Translations under genes and position numbers: made by a program | Assembly (NCBI RefSeq): GCF_003576645.1 | Contig: NC_044917.1 | Location: 16,388,290-16,452,289 of the forward strand | Direction of reading: 5' to 3' | Source of the DNA: Ipomoea triloba | Lineage: Eukaryota; Streptophyta; Magnoliopsida; Solanales; Convolvulaceae | Length of the DNA: 64,000 nucleotides | Shown here: one piece after another, positions 33,566-45,296 of the stretch | Layout of the letters: every line of letters begins with the position of its first letter | Position numbering within the stretch: the first letter of the stretch is position 1 | Notes under the pieces: model-generated | The model's input: only the letters and a program-made list of their open reading frames with translations | Databases searched by the model: none | What the model was told of the DNA's origin: nothing

Positions 33566-36500
33566 TTACTTCTTGTCTGCTTCCCTCTTCTTGTTAATGG
33601 CCTCTCGTGTTTTGATGGGGTCTTTCTCATCAACCAGGCTTATATAGTCCTCCGTGACGTTTAGGTGCCTGTAGTTGACGTAAGCTTCACCCACATAATC
33701 TCCTCCAAGCACTCCATCTCTCCACCATTCGATACATTCTTGTGGAGTTAAGCCACTGTGAGAGGATAGGCTCATCTTGTTTAATAGGCTGATAATGATT
33801 GCCTTCAAGAGTTCAGTTGTGTCAGCCTTGATACCCAACCTGTAGTTGTTCATGTACCTATCGCTCTTCTTCTCTTGTTCAGTCTGTTGCTGTATTCTTT
33901 TCTTTATTCTCTCCTTATCTTCTTTTAATCTTCTCTCCCTCTCCAGGGTTTGCTGGATTCTGAGCTTTTCCGCCTCCTCAGCTTCTTGAATTTTCTTGCT
34001 TGTAGTTCTGGGAACTTTGGAAGGAGGTGGTCCGAGAGCTAAAGGGTCACTGGCCGCTCTCTTTCGTGTTGAGCTTGATCCTACAGCATTTTCCCCAGCC
34101 TTTTCCCCTTTTTCCCCCTTGTTGGCATCATCGCGACGGCCTAGGAGGATGCTCAGTCCATCGGGAAGAACTTGGAGCTGGGCAGGGACCACGTTCGATA
34201 GGTCATCGATATGGCTTTGCATTATTTCCTGCCTTAGCTCGGATATGGCCATAAAAGCTTGAAGCTCTCTTCTCAGCTCTGCTGTTTCATTTCTAGACTG
34301 CCTGGCAGCATCTTCAGCCTAGGCAACTTGCTCCATTACCTCCTCATGACTAGGTTGAGAGGAATCAGTATCATCAGTAGGGATTTGAGAAGCTCTTCCA
34401 ACGATGGCCATGTGATGGAGTTGGGCTATCTTCCGAGTTTGATCAGCCATGAATTGGCGCACCTCGCCAATGAATGCATCATGTTCCTGCTGACCATCAG
34501 GAGAGTTAGGAGGAGATGGTAAGGGATCAGAGCTAATACCTCGAGAGGGTGTAGGTATGGGTGCATCCAAATTTCCACCCATGTCTAGAACATTCTGTGG
34601 ATTCACCTCTCGAGCTGGGGACTGTTCTGCCCTTGGTGCCGGAGTCTCATCAGGGATACTAGGGTCATTACCTCTCGAACCTGTTACCTCAGAGACATCA
34701 GCTGGACGAAGGGGATCAACGAAGGGTGGTAGCTCCGCATTAGGTGCTTCCAGGTTTCCACTCTGACTTTAGATCACACCCTCTGTGTCACCTCTCAAAC
34801 CAGCATCTAACACTGGATCATCTGCTGGTGGAATTTGATCTGTCGAGGAAGGTAGCTCCGCTACAGGTGCTTCCATATTTCCACTCTGATTTTGGATCAC
34901 TTCCTGGTGACCATTCGAACCAGCAGGAACTCCATCATTCTGCTCAGTTTGCTTGATGTCTTGCTTAGCAGTCTGCTCAGAGGAATCTGAAATGGTAATG
35001 GGTTCAGGAGCTACTGCACTGGTGTTCATGGGATACTCGAGCAGTAGTATTACACCCTCTGGAACCATTTGGGCTTCATCATCGTCTGATGAGGGTGTTT
35101 CAACAGGAGGAAAAACAAGTACAACATCTGGTTGCTCTGAGGTCTCGAATTGATCTTTCGAAAATTCCTCCTGTGTCTGAGCAGCTGGGACTTGTGTTAT
35201 TGGAACTGCTGCATATACGGCTTCATCTGTCCGGGGTTCAGCAGCAGCACCTAAGGTCTCTCCAGGACCTCTCATATCCATAACACGATGGCCCAAAGAT
35301 AACTCATTAGCCAGCCTTATGTCCTCTCGAAACTTGGCTTCTTCTTCTGAGGTCATTTCTGGCTCTTCAACTAGCACATCAACAGCCTTCCGTTTGCCTT
35401 TATCTGTTCTGCCATTGTTTAACTTGGTCACGCGGACCTCGTGGGCAAGGTCATATAATTCTTGCATTGGGACTTCAGAAATCCCTGACCATTCGAATGC
35501 GAAGGCTTCTTCTTTTGCCATTTCTGCTGCCTGTGCTACCATTTGTGCAAAAGGGTTGGATCTCCAATTGATCCACCTTAGAACCCTGGACATTGCATCC
35601 AAGGATGTATTGGTTTCAGCGTATGTGTCCAGGTCTGTGTCCAATTGCCTGGCCAACTCTTCATCGACATCAACCTGCTCAGCAGATTGATTTCTTTCAA
35701 TATGTGCATCCTGCACAGCAGCATCATTGATCTCTCGAACCTGTTCACAGAGATCATCACCCAGACCAACGCCTGCTAAAACTTGAGCAATCGAAGCATG
35801 AACTTGTGTAGTCTCAGCAGCGGTCAATTCCACATTTTGAATAGACTACACTGGGTCCTTGACCACAGTGCCCTGTTCTTCTTCAACTTCAACTGCAGCT
35901 TCAGTCTTAACTGGTCCTAGACCAGTGTCTATCTCTCGAACCACCTGTCGTGGCTCAGCAGCAGTTAATTCTTCTTCAAATTCAACTTGCACTGGATCAC
36001 GGATCCCAGTGCCTTCAACCTGTCAAGGTTCATCAGCAACCTCCACTCTTACTTCTTCTTGCACTGGATCACTGATCCCAGTGCCTACAACCTCTCGATC
36101 CACCTCTCGAGAGTTAGCAACATTTCCAACACCATCACCAGCAACATCCACATTAATCTCATTCAAGTCTACAACTAATTCCCCAGAGATAGACTTGGTA
36201 GGGGGCACTCTCTCAACCTCAGTAGCTGATGTAGCTTGAGGTTCCCCCTGGGCCTGTGCCCTGCCTTCGAAAGGTAATGGGATGGTTGAAATCACAACAG
36301 ATTTGGCCCTCTTGGCCTTGTCCTTGTCAATAGGACTAGCCTTCCTTTTGCCACCTATCTTTTTGATAACCATATTGAGAGGTGTGGTATCAGAATCATC
36401 ATCAGCGTTTGGTGCCTTGCCCTTTCCCTTACCCTTAGGTTTGGGAGGTGGAGGGGCAGCTTTGGCACCTTTCGACTTAGGGGCTTAGGACCTCGTCCTA

Positions 36501-37215
36501 CCCATATAGGTATTTCGATGGATCCCTTTCCCTTCCCTCAACTTTATACCTTTTAAGGATAAAAGGTGCTGAACAAGAAATCCAAAACCAACCTTTTTTT
36601 TTTATGGAGTTGGCCTTTACATCGATGGCACCATCGACTTGTGATCTCAAAAAAAGTTGAAGATGATGGTTGCCCAGTCTATTTGCACCTTCTTCCAGAT
36701 TGCGTGCATCATCTTTAGCATCTCTGTGTGCACTTCATCTGTTCCAACAAATTTTCCCATCACAAATTTCATCAGTAACTCCAGGGCTAGGGCAAATTTT
36801 TTCTTCAAGTGGTATTTACGAAGGCTTGTGGTCGAACTGGTTGGGGCAGAGTCCAATCGCACCTTATCCCAGAAGGATTGCTTATCGAATTGATACTCCA
36901 AGAGGTCTGAGATGGCACCTTCGACTGCTGGAAAGTTGAATGCACTCTGAATATCCCCTATGATGATGGTCACCGGAGTCTGGTGAACAGTGCTTTTGAT
37001 AGCGTTGCTCGTGGCCCTGGCATTTGCAAACCATTCAGTGAAATCAAGGGCGTGTACTTTCGTCTACTTCGGGTTCTCTGAATGGGCTATATACCCATCT
37101 TTGTCCAAAATGATTCCCGCCCTAACTTGAGGAATCATCTTTCGAATGTGAATAAAGGTCTGGTTGTAAGTTTCAGATATTTGGGATGAAGAGGATGATG
37201 ATGATGAGGACGACA
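33566..37215 (-). pseudogene. Env-like / accessory ORF of the Sirevirus-type element
   Basis: From a Ser-rich start at about 37215 the minus strand encodes FIHIRKMIPQVRAGI and later IIIGDIQSAFNFPAVEGAI (36973-36647). From 36373 a single frame of 936 codons runs to 33566, broken only by four in-frame stops (36023, 35846, 34769, 34319). It is acidic, rich in Glu/Val/Pro, has degenerate internal repeats (QSGNMEAP / QSGNLEAP) and ends in a strong coiled coil (KIQEAEEAEKLRIQQ...). No clear signal peptide or membrane segment is visible, so 'env-like' reflects position only. Near 36650 a frame change in an A-rich run separates the two halves. Confidence 0.7.
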
Positions 37216-38683
37216 TTTCTGAAAGCTTGAGGTTTTGAAGGGAATTTGAAAGTTTTGGTGTATTTGGGATTTTGGTTATCTGGTATTTGGGTTTAGCTTG
37301 TTTTCAGGTGAGGAAGAAGGATTGGGAGGGATTTAGGCTTTTATAGGTTATGTATTTGGGCTGGGTATATGGGTAGATTGTTTTTTGTTAGACCCGGGCA
37401 TAATTAAAATAAGAAAATTACCATAGAGCCCTTGATAACGGTTTAAGGGTGGGGATAATATGGGTAAATTGGCTAACCGGTTGGGAACATAACAGGCGTG
37501 GTCTCAGGTTCCCATAACTGCACTTTATGAGCATGCACCCATTATCCCTGACAGTGCCACTAAAATAGGATACCACGTTCCCTTAGTGGTGAAACCACGT
37601 GGCAGGCATTAATTGCACTCCATAACCGTCCATCGATAACTGAAGGTTTTACCTTTCGAAGATAACATATGACTTTGAAGTATACTTTAAGTCATAATTT
37701 AAGGATCTTCCTCCTGAGTGATTGATCCCTAAATTTCATAAGTCTTCCCCCTGAGTTGTATATGCATTTCGAATTGTTGATACCCAGTTTTGCGACAGTC
37801 CTCAACGTAAACTTTTATCTCTCGAACTACCCTTCTTCGAGACATAACCATTAAAATGCATAAACTGTGTTTGATACCTTTCGAACTATCTTTCGAATAT
37901 AAGATTGCGATTATGAACAAGATTTAGCTTATAGATTTCTAGAAAGATATCACTTAGAACATATCCATTAGTTCATTTAGTGACTTCCGGTTACATTACA
38001 TAAGAATCTAAATACTTCTTAGTTCCTAGACAATTTTAGCAGCTTCCTCCGTATAAGGTTTGAATGGTATGCTGCTCACTTAGGAACTAATTACTAAAAC
38101 ATGAAGTAGCCATCTAAGGTCTATTTTTCGTTACAAAACTCGAGGTGGCTACCCTTCATGTTCTTTTCCACTGCCTAGGCTGCTGCCCTCACAAGCTCCC
38201 TTTTCCAGATTGTGCAGCCGTGGGAGTCCCACTTATTCGGGATCCTTCTCCTGATTCCAATATCCCATCTTCGAAAATCCCAACGCATTTGGCGACTCAT
38301 TTGCCTTGAATAGGAATAGGATGCTTGCTTAAACTTTCAGGAGGTTTTGCGATCTTGCTTTGGTTTTCAAGAAGCTCCACAATCTTTTCATCCTTCAACA
38401 ATTCTGGATAGTTTTCTCCTTGGAAATCCATGGACTTTACTGCTGACTTCTTTCCTCTATACCAAAATGGTATATCATCTTTCCTTTTCTTTTTCTCCAT
38501 GTTCAACTTAATGGAGAGAAGTGATCCTATGCTGAGAAAGAAGCCCCCTTTCCAAAATGGTATACCACATTGAATGACCATTCAATGCATGCATAACTCC
38601 AAAATGCCATAAAGTTGATGTGACCACCCGTCACAAGCGAAACAGTTCATGGCACTAAAAGCTAGAGGATAAGCTTTGACTAT
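37216..38683 (-). other. Spacer between RNase H and env-like ORF
   Basis: Non-coding part of the copia element. A few short open frames with no domain. Contains repeated 'ctttcgaa' and 'tctcgaac' phrases also seen in the LTR. Confidence 0.5.
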
Positions 38684-39165
38684 TCAACCCATTTCTATCA
38701 TTCCCAATTCTAACCTTAGTTGAGAAAACCTATTTTCACATAAGGCTTTGGTGAAGATATCTGCCAACTGATTTTCCGTTGCAACATATTCCAATATTAT
38801 ATCCTTTTTCTCAACATGGTCCCGGATGAAATGATACTTAATATCGATATGCTTGGTCCTAGAGTGTAACACCGGATTCTGAGTAATGGCAATAGCACTT
38901 GTATTGTCACACATAATCCTAAACTCCTTACACTCTACACCATAATCCACAACTGTTGTTTCATCCATAAAATCTGAGCACAACAACTTCCAACTGCTAC
39001 ATATTCTGCCTCCGTTGTGCTTGTAGCTATCGAATGTTGTTTCTTGCTAAACCATGAGACAAGTCTCCCTCCAAGAAACTGACATGTCCCAGATGTGCTC
39101 TTCCTATCAATCTTGCAACCGGCAAAGTCCGCATCTGAATATCCAGTAAGTTCAAAAGATCCACC
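38684..39165 (-). pseudogene. Copia RNase H, C-terminal part
   Basis: Minus-strand frames read GYSDADFAGCKIDRKSTSG and STTEAEYVAVGSCCAQILWMK, then after a one-base loss near 38956 continue IMCDNTSAIAITQNPVLHSR, TKHIDIKYHFIRDHV and ATENQLADIFTKAL, the usual end of copia pol. A stop at 39166 separates it from RT. Confidence 0.88.
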
Positions 39166-41319
39166 TTACGAATACCAAAGTCCAACACTTTGCGTACCCT
39201 TGAGATATCTTAGGATCTTTTTAGATGCATTAAGATGACTTTCCTTTGGACTTGCCTGAAATCTAGCACATACACCTACTGCAAAGGATATATCTGGTCT
39301 ACTTGCAGTTATGTAAAGAAGGGATCCGATAATACCTCGATATGTGGTTTGATCGACCTCTCGACCTTCACTATCAACATCGATACGGAGAGAGGTTCCC
39401 ATTGGTACTTTGACTAATGATTTCCCTTCGATATTGTATTTCCTTAGCAGATCCTTGGTGTATTTCTCTTGGTTGATGAATATTCCTTCCTTAAGCTGTC
39501 GAACTTGTAGATCTAGGAAGTAATTGAGCTCACCCATCATGCTCATTTCGAACTTCCCTTTCATCAAACTAGAGAACTTCTTGCACAACTCTGGATTGGT
39601 GCTCCCAAAAATGATATCATCCACATAGATTTGCACAAATAAGATGTGATCCCCATCCTTAATTCTAAACAATGTTTTGTCCACTAGGCCTTTGGTGAAC
39701 CCATATTGAAGTAGAAAAGAGGATAAGGTATCATACCAAGCTCTTGGGGCTTGCTTCAAGCGGTAGAGTGTCTTCTTTAACTTGTAAACTTTGTTAGCTC
39801 CCACGTCCATCATGAAACCCAGAGGTTGTTCAACGTACACCTCTTCTTCAAGAAGTCCGTTCAGGAAAGCGCTCTTGACATCCATTTGATACACTTTGAA
39901 ATCCTTGAAGGCAGCATATGCGAGAAATATTCGAATGGCTTCGAGACGTGCCACTGGAGCGAAGGTTTCATCAAAATCTATACCTTCCTCTTGGCAGTAT
40001 CCTTTAGCAACAAGTCTGGCCTTGTTCCTAACAATGATTCCATCCTCATTAATCTTGTTTCTGAAAACCCACTTTGTGCCAATCACGTTCTGATGATGAG
40101 GTCTCGAAACCAATTCCCATACGTCGTTCTTTTCGAACTGGTGTAGTTTCTCTTGCATGGCTTGCACCCAGTCTGGATCACTTAGAGCCTCATCAATCAC
40201 CTTTGGCTCTATTTGGGATAGAAAGCAAGCTAGCATGCTTTCTCTATATGTTGATCTGGTCCGAACTTTGTCCAGTACATCTCCAATTACTTGGTCAGCG
40301 GGATGACCTTTCAGCCATCTTAAGTCAGGTAGAAGTTCCTCAGTTGACCTTTCGATTTCATGTTGAGGAGATGAGAGAGGTTCATCTATGATCTGGATCT
40401 GATCAACTATTTGAGGACGTTCCTTCTTTCCTTCTTCTTCATCGTCTGATTCTGAATGAAGCTCTGCGATGTCTTGAACTACTGTCTGTTTCACTTCGAT
40501 ATGTAAGTCTGATCTCTCTAACATTTCTGACTTACAATCTTCAATCTTCTCAACTTCATCCACTGGATTTGGTGGTTGATCTGCTGGTGCTCCATCATCA
40601 AATGTGACGTGTATGGATTCTTCAACCACCAACCTCCGCTTGTTGAAAACTCTAAAGGCCTTACTTGTCGATGAGTAACCCAGAAAAACTCCATCGTCTA
40701 ACTTCTCATCAAACGCTCTTAAATGAGTCTTCTCGTTGTTGTGGACATAGCATTTGCATCCAAATGAGTGAAAATAACTCACATTTGGTTTCTTCCTGTT
40801 CCACAACTCATAAGGGGTCTTGCCTGTTCCTTTCACGATCAAGGACCGATTTTGGGTATAGCATGTTGTGTTGACTGCTTCTGCCCAAAACCCTTGAGGT
40901 AGGTTAGCTTGAGAAATCATGGTCCTTGCAGCTTCCTTGAGAGTTCTGTTTCTCCTTTCCGCAACTCCATTCTGTTGAGGTGTCCGAGCAGCTGACAATT
41001 GATGATGAATTCCGTTCTCAATGCAATAGCTCTCGATCACTTGATTCACGAACTCTCCTCCTTGATCTGACCGGATCTTAAGTATCGAGACATCCTTCTC
41101 CACTGAAACTTGCCTTAGAAGATTAGGTAAGGCAGCATTAGTCTCGCTCTTCTTGGTTAAGAACACGGTCCAGGTGAATCTTGTGTAGTCATCTACTACC
41201 ACAAGAGTATACTTCCTTCCTCTCATGCTGGGTGGATCTACTTGGCCAAATAAGTCCATATGAAGGAGACTTAATGGTCTAGTAGATGACGTTTCGGCTT
41301 TGGTCTTGAAAGAGGCCAA
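39166..41319 (-). pseudogene. Copia integrase-reverse transcriptase
   Basis: A 717-codon open frame. Integrase core near the start: LHMDLFGQV (Asp), [11 protein letters not shown] (Asp), [17 protein letters not shown] (Glu). An acidic linker follows, then [52 protein letters not shown] (catalytic Asp), then YVDDIIFGS. The conserved residues are all present. It is cut from the pre-integrase region by a 70-bp tandem duplication at 41244-41383 and from RNase H by a stop. Among the best preserved coding segments of the nest. Confidence 0.93.
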
Positions 41320-41383
41320 ATAAGTCCATATGAAGGAGACTTAATGGTCTAGTAGATGACGTTTCGGCTTTGGTCTTGAAAGA
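41244..41383 (-). repeat. 70-bp exact tandem duplication in copia pol
   Basis: The unit starting 'ggccaaataagtcc' at 41244 is repeated from 41314 with no visible difference. Seventy is not a multiple of three, so it shifts the frame. Confidence 0.9.
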
Positions 41384-41887
41384 GGATTTCATCTGCTTGC
41401 AGCGTTGACATGCCTCATAGATTTTGTCCTTTCGAAACGTGACTCTGGGTAGTCCTTCCACTAGGTTTCTCTTAGTAAGCTTGTTGATAGTTTTGAAATT
41501 CAGGTGACTCAGCTTACTATGCCAATCCCAGCATAAGTGTTCCTTGCTTCTTGCTAGCATACATAGGGATGGTTTGGCAGAGTTCCAATCCACTATGTAC
41601 ATATTTCCTTTCCTTGCTGCTTCTAAGACGACTTCGAGAGATTTCTCTTGTATGATCCGGCACTTGCTTTTGGTGAAGACAACCTTATAGCCCTTGTCAC
41701 AGAATTGGCTTGTGCTCAGGAGGTTGAACTTGAGCCCTTCATCATAGGATACCTCCTTGATCACCAATTCGTTCTTGTGAATCTCACCAACAGCCTTCGT
41801 GCGTCCTTTCTTCTCGTTGTCGCCAAAAGTTACCAAGGGACCTTCGATAGGTTGGATGTTCTCTAGCAGTGTTAGGTTTCCAGTCAT
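41384..41887 (-). pseudogene. Copia GAG-pre-integrase domain
   Basis: Minus-strand ORF: GPLVTFGDNEKKGRTKAVG, GLKFNLLSTSQFCDKGYKV, then WHSKLSHLNFKTINKL and CQRCKQMKSSF, the zinc-binding HHCC-type region before integrase. The preceding protease domain is not clearly seen in frame. Confidence 0.82.
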
Positions 41888-44040
41888 ATGTCTCGAACAT
41901 CCACTGTCAATGAACTATACATCCCTGGTGTCCTGCATTAAAATCAAGCCAGTTTAGGTACCCAAATTTTGGATCCTGGAGGGTTAGTTAGTTTAGGCAT
42001 CCATTTATACCTTGGACCCATCACTCCGGGCCTAGGTGCAATGTAACCATTTTACGTTTGATAATTATAAGGAATACTAGCAAAGGCTCTAGTCTTCTTA
42101 GGTGCATAGATCAATTTAGGGTGAGCCTTGATCTCTTGTTTACGCACCATGCCCTTCATGGCCTGTTTGGTCATATGATAACGTTGGAAGTGGGGTTTCT
42201 TCCAAGGTTTGTAACACATTGACCAATCCTCATCGGATGGGTAGTGTTTGCCTCCCCTCATCCGTGAGTTCCTAATACTATGGATATTAGACCCTCTATA
42301 TTTGCCTTGAGCATTATATGGAGTGTAGCTCTTCTGGTACTTAGAATGGCTTTGCGAAAGGTGATTAGGTGACCTCTCGATATGTTTTACCCAGCCATTC
42401 GTTGTAGCTTTTCTATACTTTCCATTGCTGGCGTATAGAGACGGTTTATGAATAGATACTCTGGTCTTTTCAGGTGGTCCTTTATGACCCTTATTAGGTT
42501 TGGGTCGAGATCCTTCATTGTTTGAAGTTACCAAACCATTGGTCTGTTTATCTTTCGAGAGACAATCTTAACTGAACCCGAGACCGGTTCTGTCACTGGT
42601 AGGTCTATGATCACTCATCATTTTCTCCACTATTTTGGAGGAATTAGTGTATGATGCAATGACTTCTCTAAGCTTGTATTCTCTGGTCTCTCGAGCTTTG
42701 CACTATTCTTTAAGTTGGATTATTTCAGCTTCTAATCTGCTTACTTTGAGAGTTAGCTCTGAATTCTCTTTTGAGACATTCTTAAGCATGTCTCGTTCAG
42801 CGATTAGCTTGCTGTTTTCCTCCATCACTTTAGCATGAGTGCTATTAGCGATGCTGAGGTCCCTTTTGAGCATTTCCAAGGTCTCGAAGGGATCCTCATC
42901 GCTATCAAAAGAAGAATAACGAGAGGTAGAAGTAGAGCAGCGAGAGGTAGAAGCGGAAGTTACCTCATTGTCATGTGCCATTAGGCAAAGATCTTCCTCT
43001 TCCTCGGTGTATAAGTAGATGAGACCCCTCTCATCTTTTGAGTTGCTACTATCTCCACTTGAGCTAGACGTCTCGGAGTCTTCAGCTAACCTCTCGATCT
43101 CTTCTGCTACAAACGCCTTCCTGCGCGGGTGTCTTTGGTGTTCCTTTGAAACCACTCTTGGTTGGCTTCTCATTGGATTCCTCCGTCCTTCTGGAATCCT
43201 TGCCTTCCTGACCTTGGTGTTTGCTTATGGGAGGGTAAGGACACTCGGCCTTGAAATGTCCCAGTCTCCTACAATTGTAGCAGAGACCTTGGTTTTCCTC
43301 CTCAGTCCTTCTTGACGGATATCTTTCATTTTTCCTTCTTGAGGAGGAAGGTGAACTTGTGTTGCTCTCCGGATTTTTCTTCATGAATTTCCTGAATTTT
43401 CTCATAAAGAGAGCAAACTGTTCGTCAGACATAAGGTTTTTAGGGTTAGAGTCTGACCTTGAGGATGTGGATGGTTGATCGGCTACAAGAGCCATGTTTC
43501 GTCGCTCTATCATATCCTCATCTCTCGGGAACATTTCGAACTCGAAGGCCTTGAGATCCCGGAAGAGTTTGTCTGTTGTGGTTTCCTTCAGATCTCTATG
43601 ATCTCTCATCGAGATCACCTTCACTTCCCACTCCTTGGTTAGGCCACGTAGCACCTTCAGGTTTAGCTCCTTCTGGGGATCTCCTTTTCAAGGTCACTAA
43701 TCTCGGTTGTGAGCTTCATGAACCAAGATTCCATGTTGTCGATGCTCTCCCCTGGCCTCATCTTGAAGTCCTCGAACTTCTTCATGGCTACGGTGAGCTT
43801 GTTCTCCTTTTCCTGTTCGTCACCTTCACCAATTAACATCAAAGTATCACATACCTCTTTAGCTGTTTTGCATTTTCTGACTCTAGGGAAGATGGTCTCG
43901 TCTATAGCCCTGAAGAGAATATCCTTGGCAATGTTGTCAAGGTTGTTCATCTTCCTATCGTCACTGGTCCATTCTTCCTTAGGTTTGGGGATGTACTTTG
44001 GTGTGTCTTTGGTTTGCTTAGCAGCGGTATTGACCATTAG
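41888..44040 (-). pseudogene. Copia gag, main part
   Basis: Minus-strand frames downstream of the hAT insertion: KPKEEWTSDDRKMNNLDN, VCDTLMLIGEGDEQEKENKL and FKMRPGESIDNMESWF (44040-43663), then KEWEVKVISMRDHRDLKE and a CCHC zinc knuckle CYNCRRLGHFKAECP (43654-43082). A coiled-coil stretch follows (SELTLKVSRLEAEIIQLKE, to 42703), then a basic tail (42534-42052). A large gag with knuckle and coiled coil fits Sireviruses. Frame changes occur at about 43660 and 43100, and stops near 42700 and 42050. Confidence 0.8.
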
Positions 44041-44649
44041 TAGGGCTCTCAAAGTGGGTCGAAGTCCGCGAGCTGGCCCGCACCTGCCCCACGGTGGGGC
44101 GGGTTAGGGCTCCAAAAAAGATGGCCCGCGAAGGAGCGGGCCTAATGGGCTTAGCCCGCTAAGGCCCGCGACCCGCACGGGCTAACCAGCGCGGATTGCG
44201 GGCCGACCCGCGACCCGCCAATTTTTTTTTTTTTTATAAATATATATTCATGTGTACACATGAATTTGTACACATGAATATATATTCATGTGTACAGTAC
44301 GCGGTACACATGAATATATATTCATGTGTACAGTACGCGGTACACATGAATATATATTCATGTGTACTGTACGTGTACACATGAATATATATTCATGTGT
44401 ACTGTACACACTATAATTTATAAAATAAAAAATAAAAAATAAAAAAAGAAAAACTAAGCCCGCGGGGCCCGCCAACCCGCGTGGGGCGGGCTAGGGTTGT
44501 ATGACTCCTAGCCCGCGGGGCCTAACGGGCTAGGGTTGTATGACTCCTAGCCCGCGGGCCTAACGGGCCAGCCCGCAAAAGCCCGCAAAAAATTAGGCCC
44601 ACGATGGGGCGGGCCTAATGGGGCAGGTCGGCCCGCTTTGACAGTACTA
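44041..44649. mobile_element. hAT-type MITE, 609 bp, TSD ACCATTAG
   Basis: Begins TAGGGCTCTCAAAGTGGGTC and ends GCCCGCTTTGACAGTACTA. Perfect 8-bp duplication ACCATTAG (44033-44040, 44650-44657). Rich in GCCCGC / GCGGGC repeats near both ends, with a palindromic minisatellite in the centre. No coding capacity. Same style as the element at 24793-25892, but sequence differs. Confidence 0.92.
44247..44405. repeat. Palindromic minisatellite in the hAT MITE
   Basis: Four tandem copies built on a 28-bp perfect palindrome (arm GTACACATGAATAT, then its complement), spaced by AGTACGCG or CTGTACGT. The first copy is partial. Confidence 0.9.
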
Positions 44650-44792
44650 ACCATTAGAATCTTGACCGGTCCTGTTGTTATGACATCGGTCATCTCATCG
44701 TGGAGGGCAGATAGGTACGCAAGCATGCGTGTTTTGCAGTCATCAAACCTGCTAAGATAAAAAAGGAGATGCCTAGACAACATGTTATCCAT
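44650..44792 (-). pseudogene. Copia gag, N-terminal part
   Basis: Minus-strand start (MDNMLSRHLLFYLSRFDD) and LSALHDEMTDVITTGPVK lead up to the hAT insertion point, after which the frame resumes at 44040. The ATG lies about 100 bases after the primer site, as expected. Confidence 0.75.
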
Positions 44793-44887
44793 TTTAGAAA
44801 TTATCTCGTGCTTGACAACGTTTTCAAGATTTTCAAAGAAAGATCTCCAGGCAATATAAACAAAGGTTTATATCGATCAAAGAACTT

Positions 44888-44899
44888 GCTCTGATACCA
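44888..44899 (-). promoter_or_regulatory. tRNA-iMet primer-binding site of the copia element
   Basis: Minus-strand TGGTATCAGAGC, a perfect match to the standard copia primer site, two bases from the LTR end. Confidence 0.95.
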
Positions 44900-44901
44900 A
44901 T

Positions 44902-45280
44902 TGTTAGTCCCGAGGGGATGGGGTATAAGTCTAGAGGGGGGGGGGTGAATAGACTTATATAAGATTTTTGCAAATCTTTTTCTACCTTTCGTGGGTAGTG
45001 TACTTAGGATGTTTAAGTTCCATTTCTCACAAGTTGAAGAAAGAGTTTTTTGCGCAGCGGAATGTTATCCCCATTTAGTTAGCAAGAGTTTTAGTTTATT
45101 CGAAAGATAGATATGTGAATGCAGTGCAGTTCGACATGTTAGAAGGATAAGCAAGAAAGTAAAGCAGTAAAGTAAAGTGCGAGAGAGATTTTTAAGTGGT
45201 TCGGCTAACCTGCCTACGTCCACTCTTCTTCTAGAAACTCCCTAGAAGGATTGCACTAAAACTCCCCTTTTTAGTACAAT
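44902..45280 (-). repeat. 5' LTR of the copia element, inner part
   Basis: Plus-strand TGTTAGTCCCGAGG to TTAGTACAAT, homologous to 31495 to about 32023. The LTR is interrupted here by the CACTA element and continues at 61767. Confidence 0.93.
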
Positions 45281-45296
45281 CACTACTACAAAAATG

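Noticed and set aside
34996..36239. Long plus-strand Ser/Thr-rich frames
   Set aside because: Shadows of the acidic, low-complexity env-like frame on the opposite strand.
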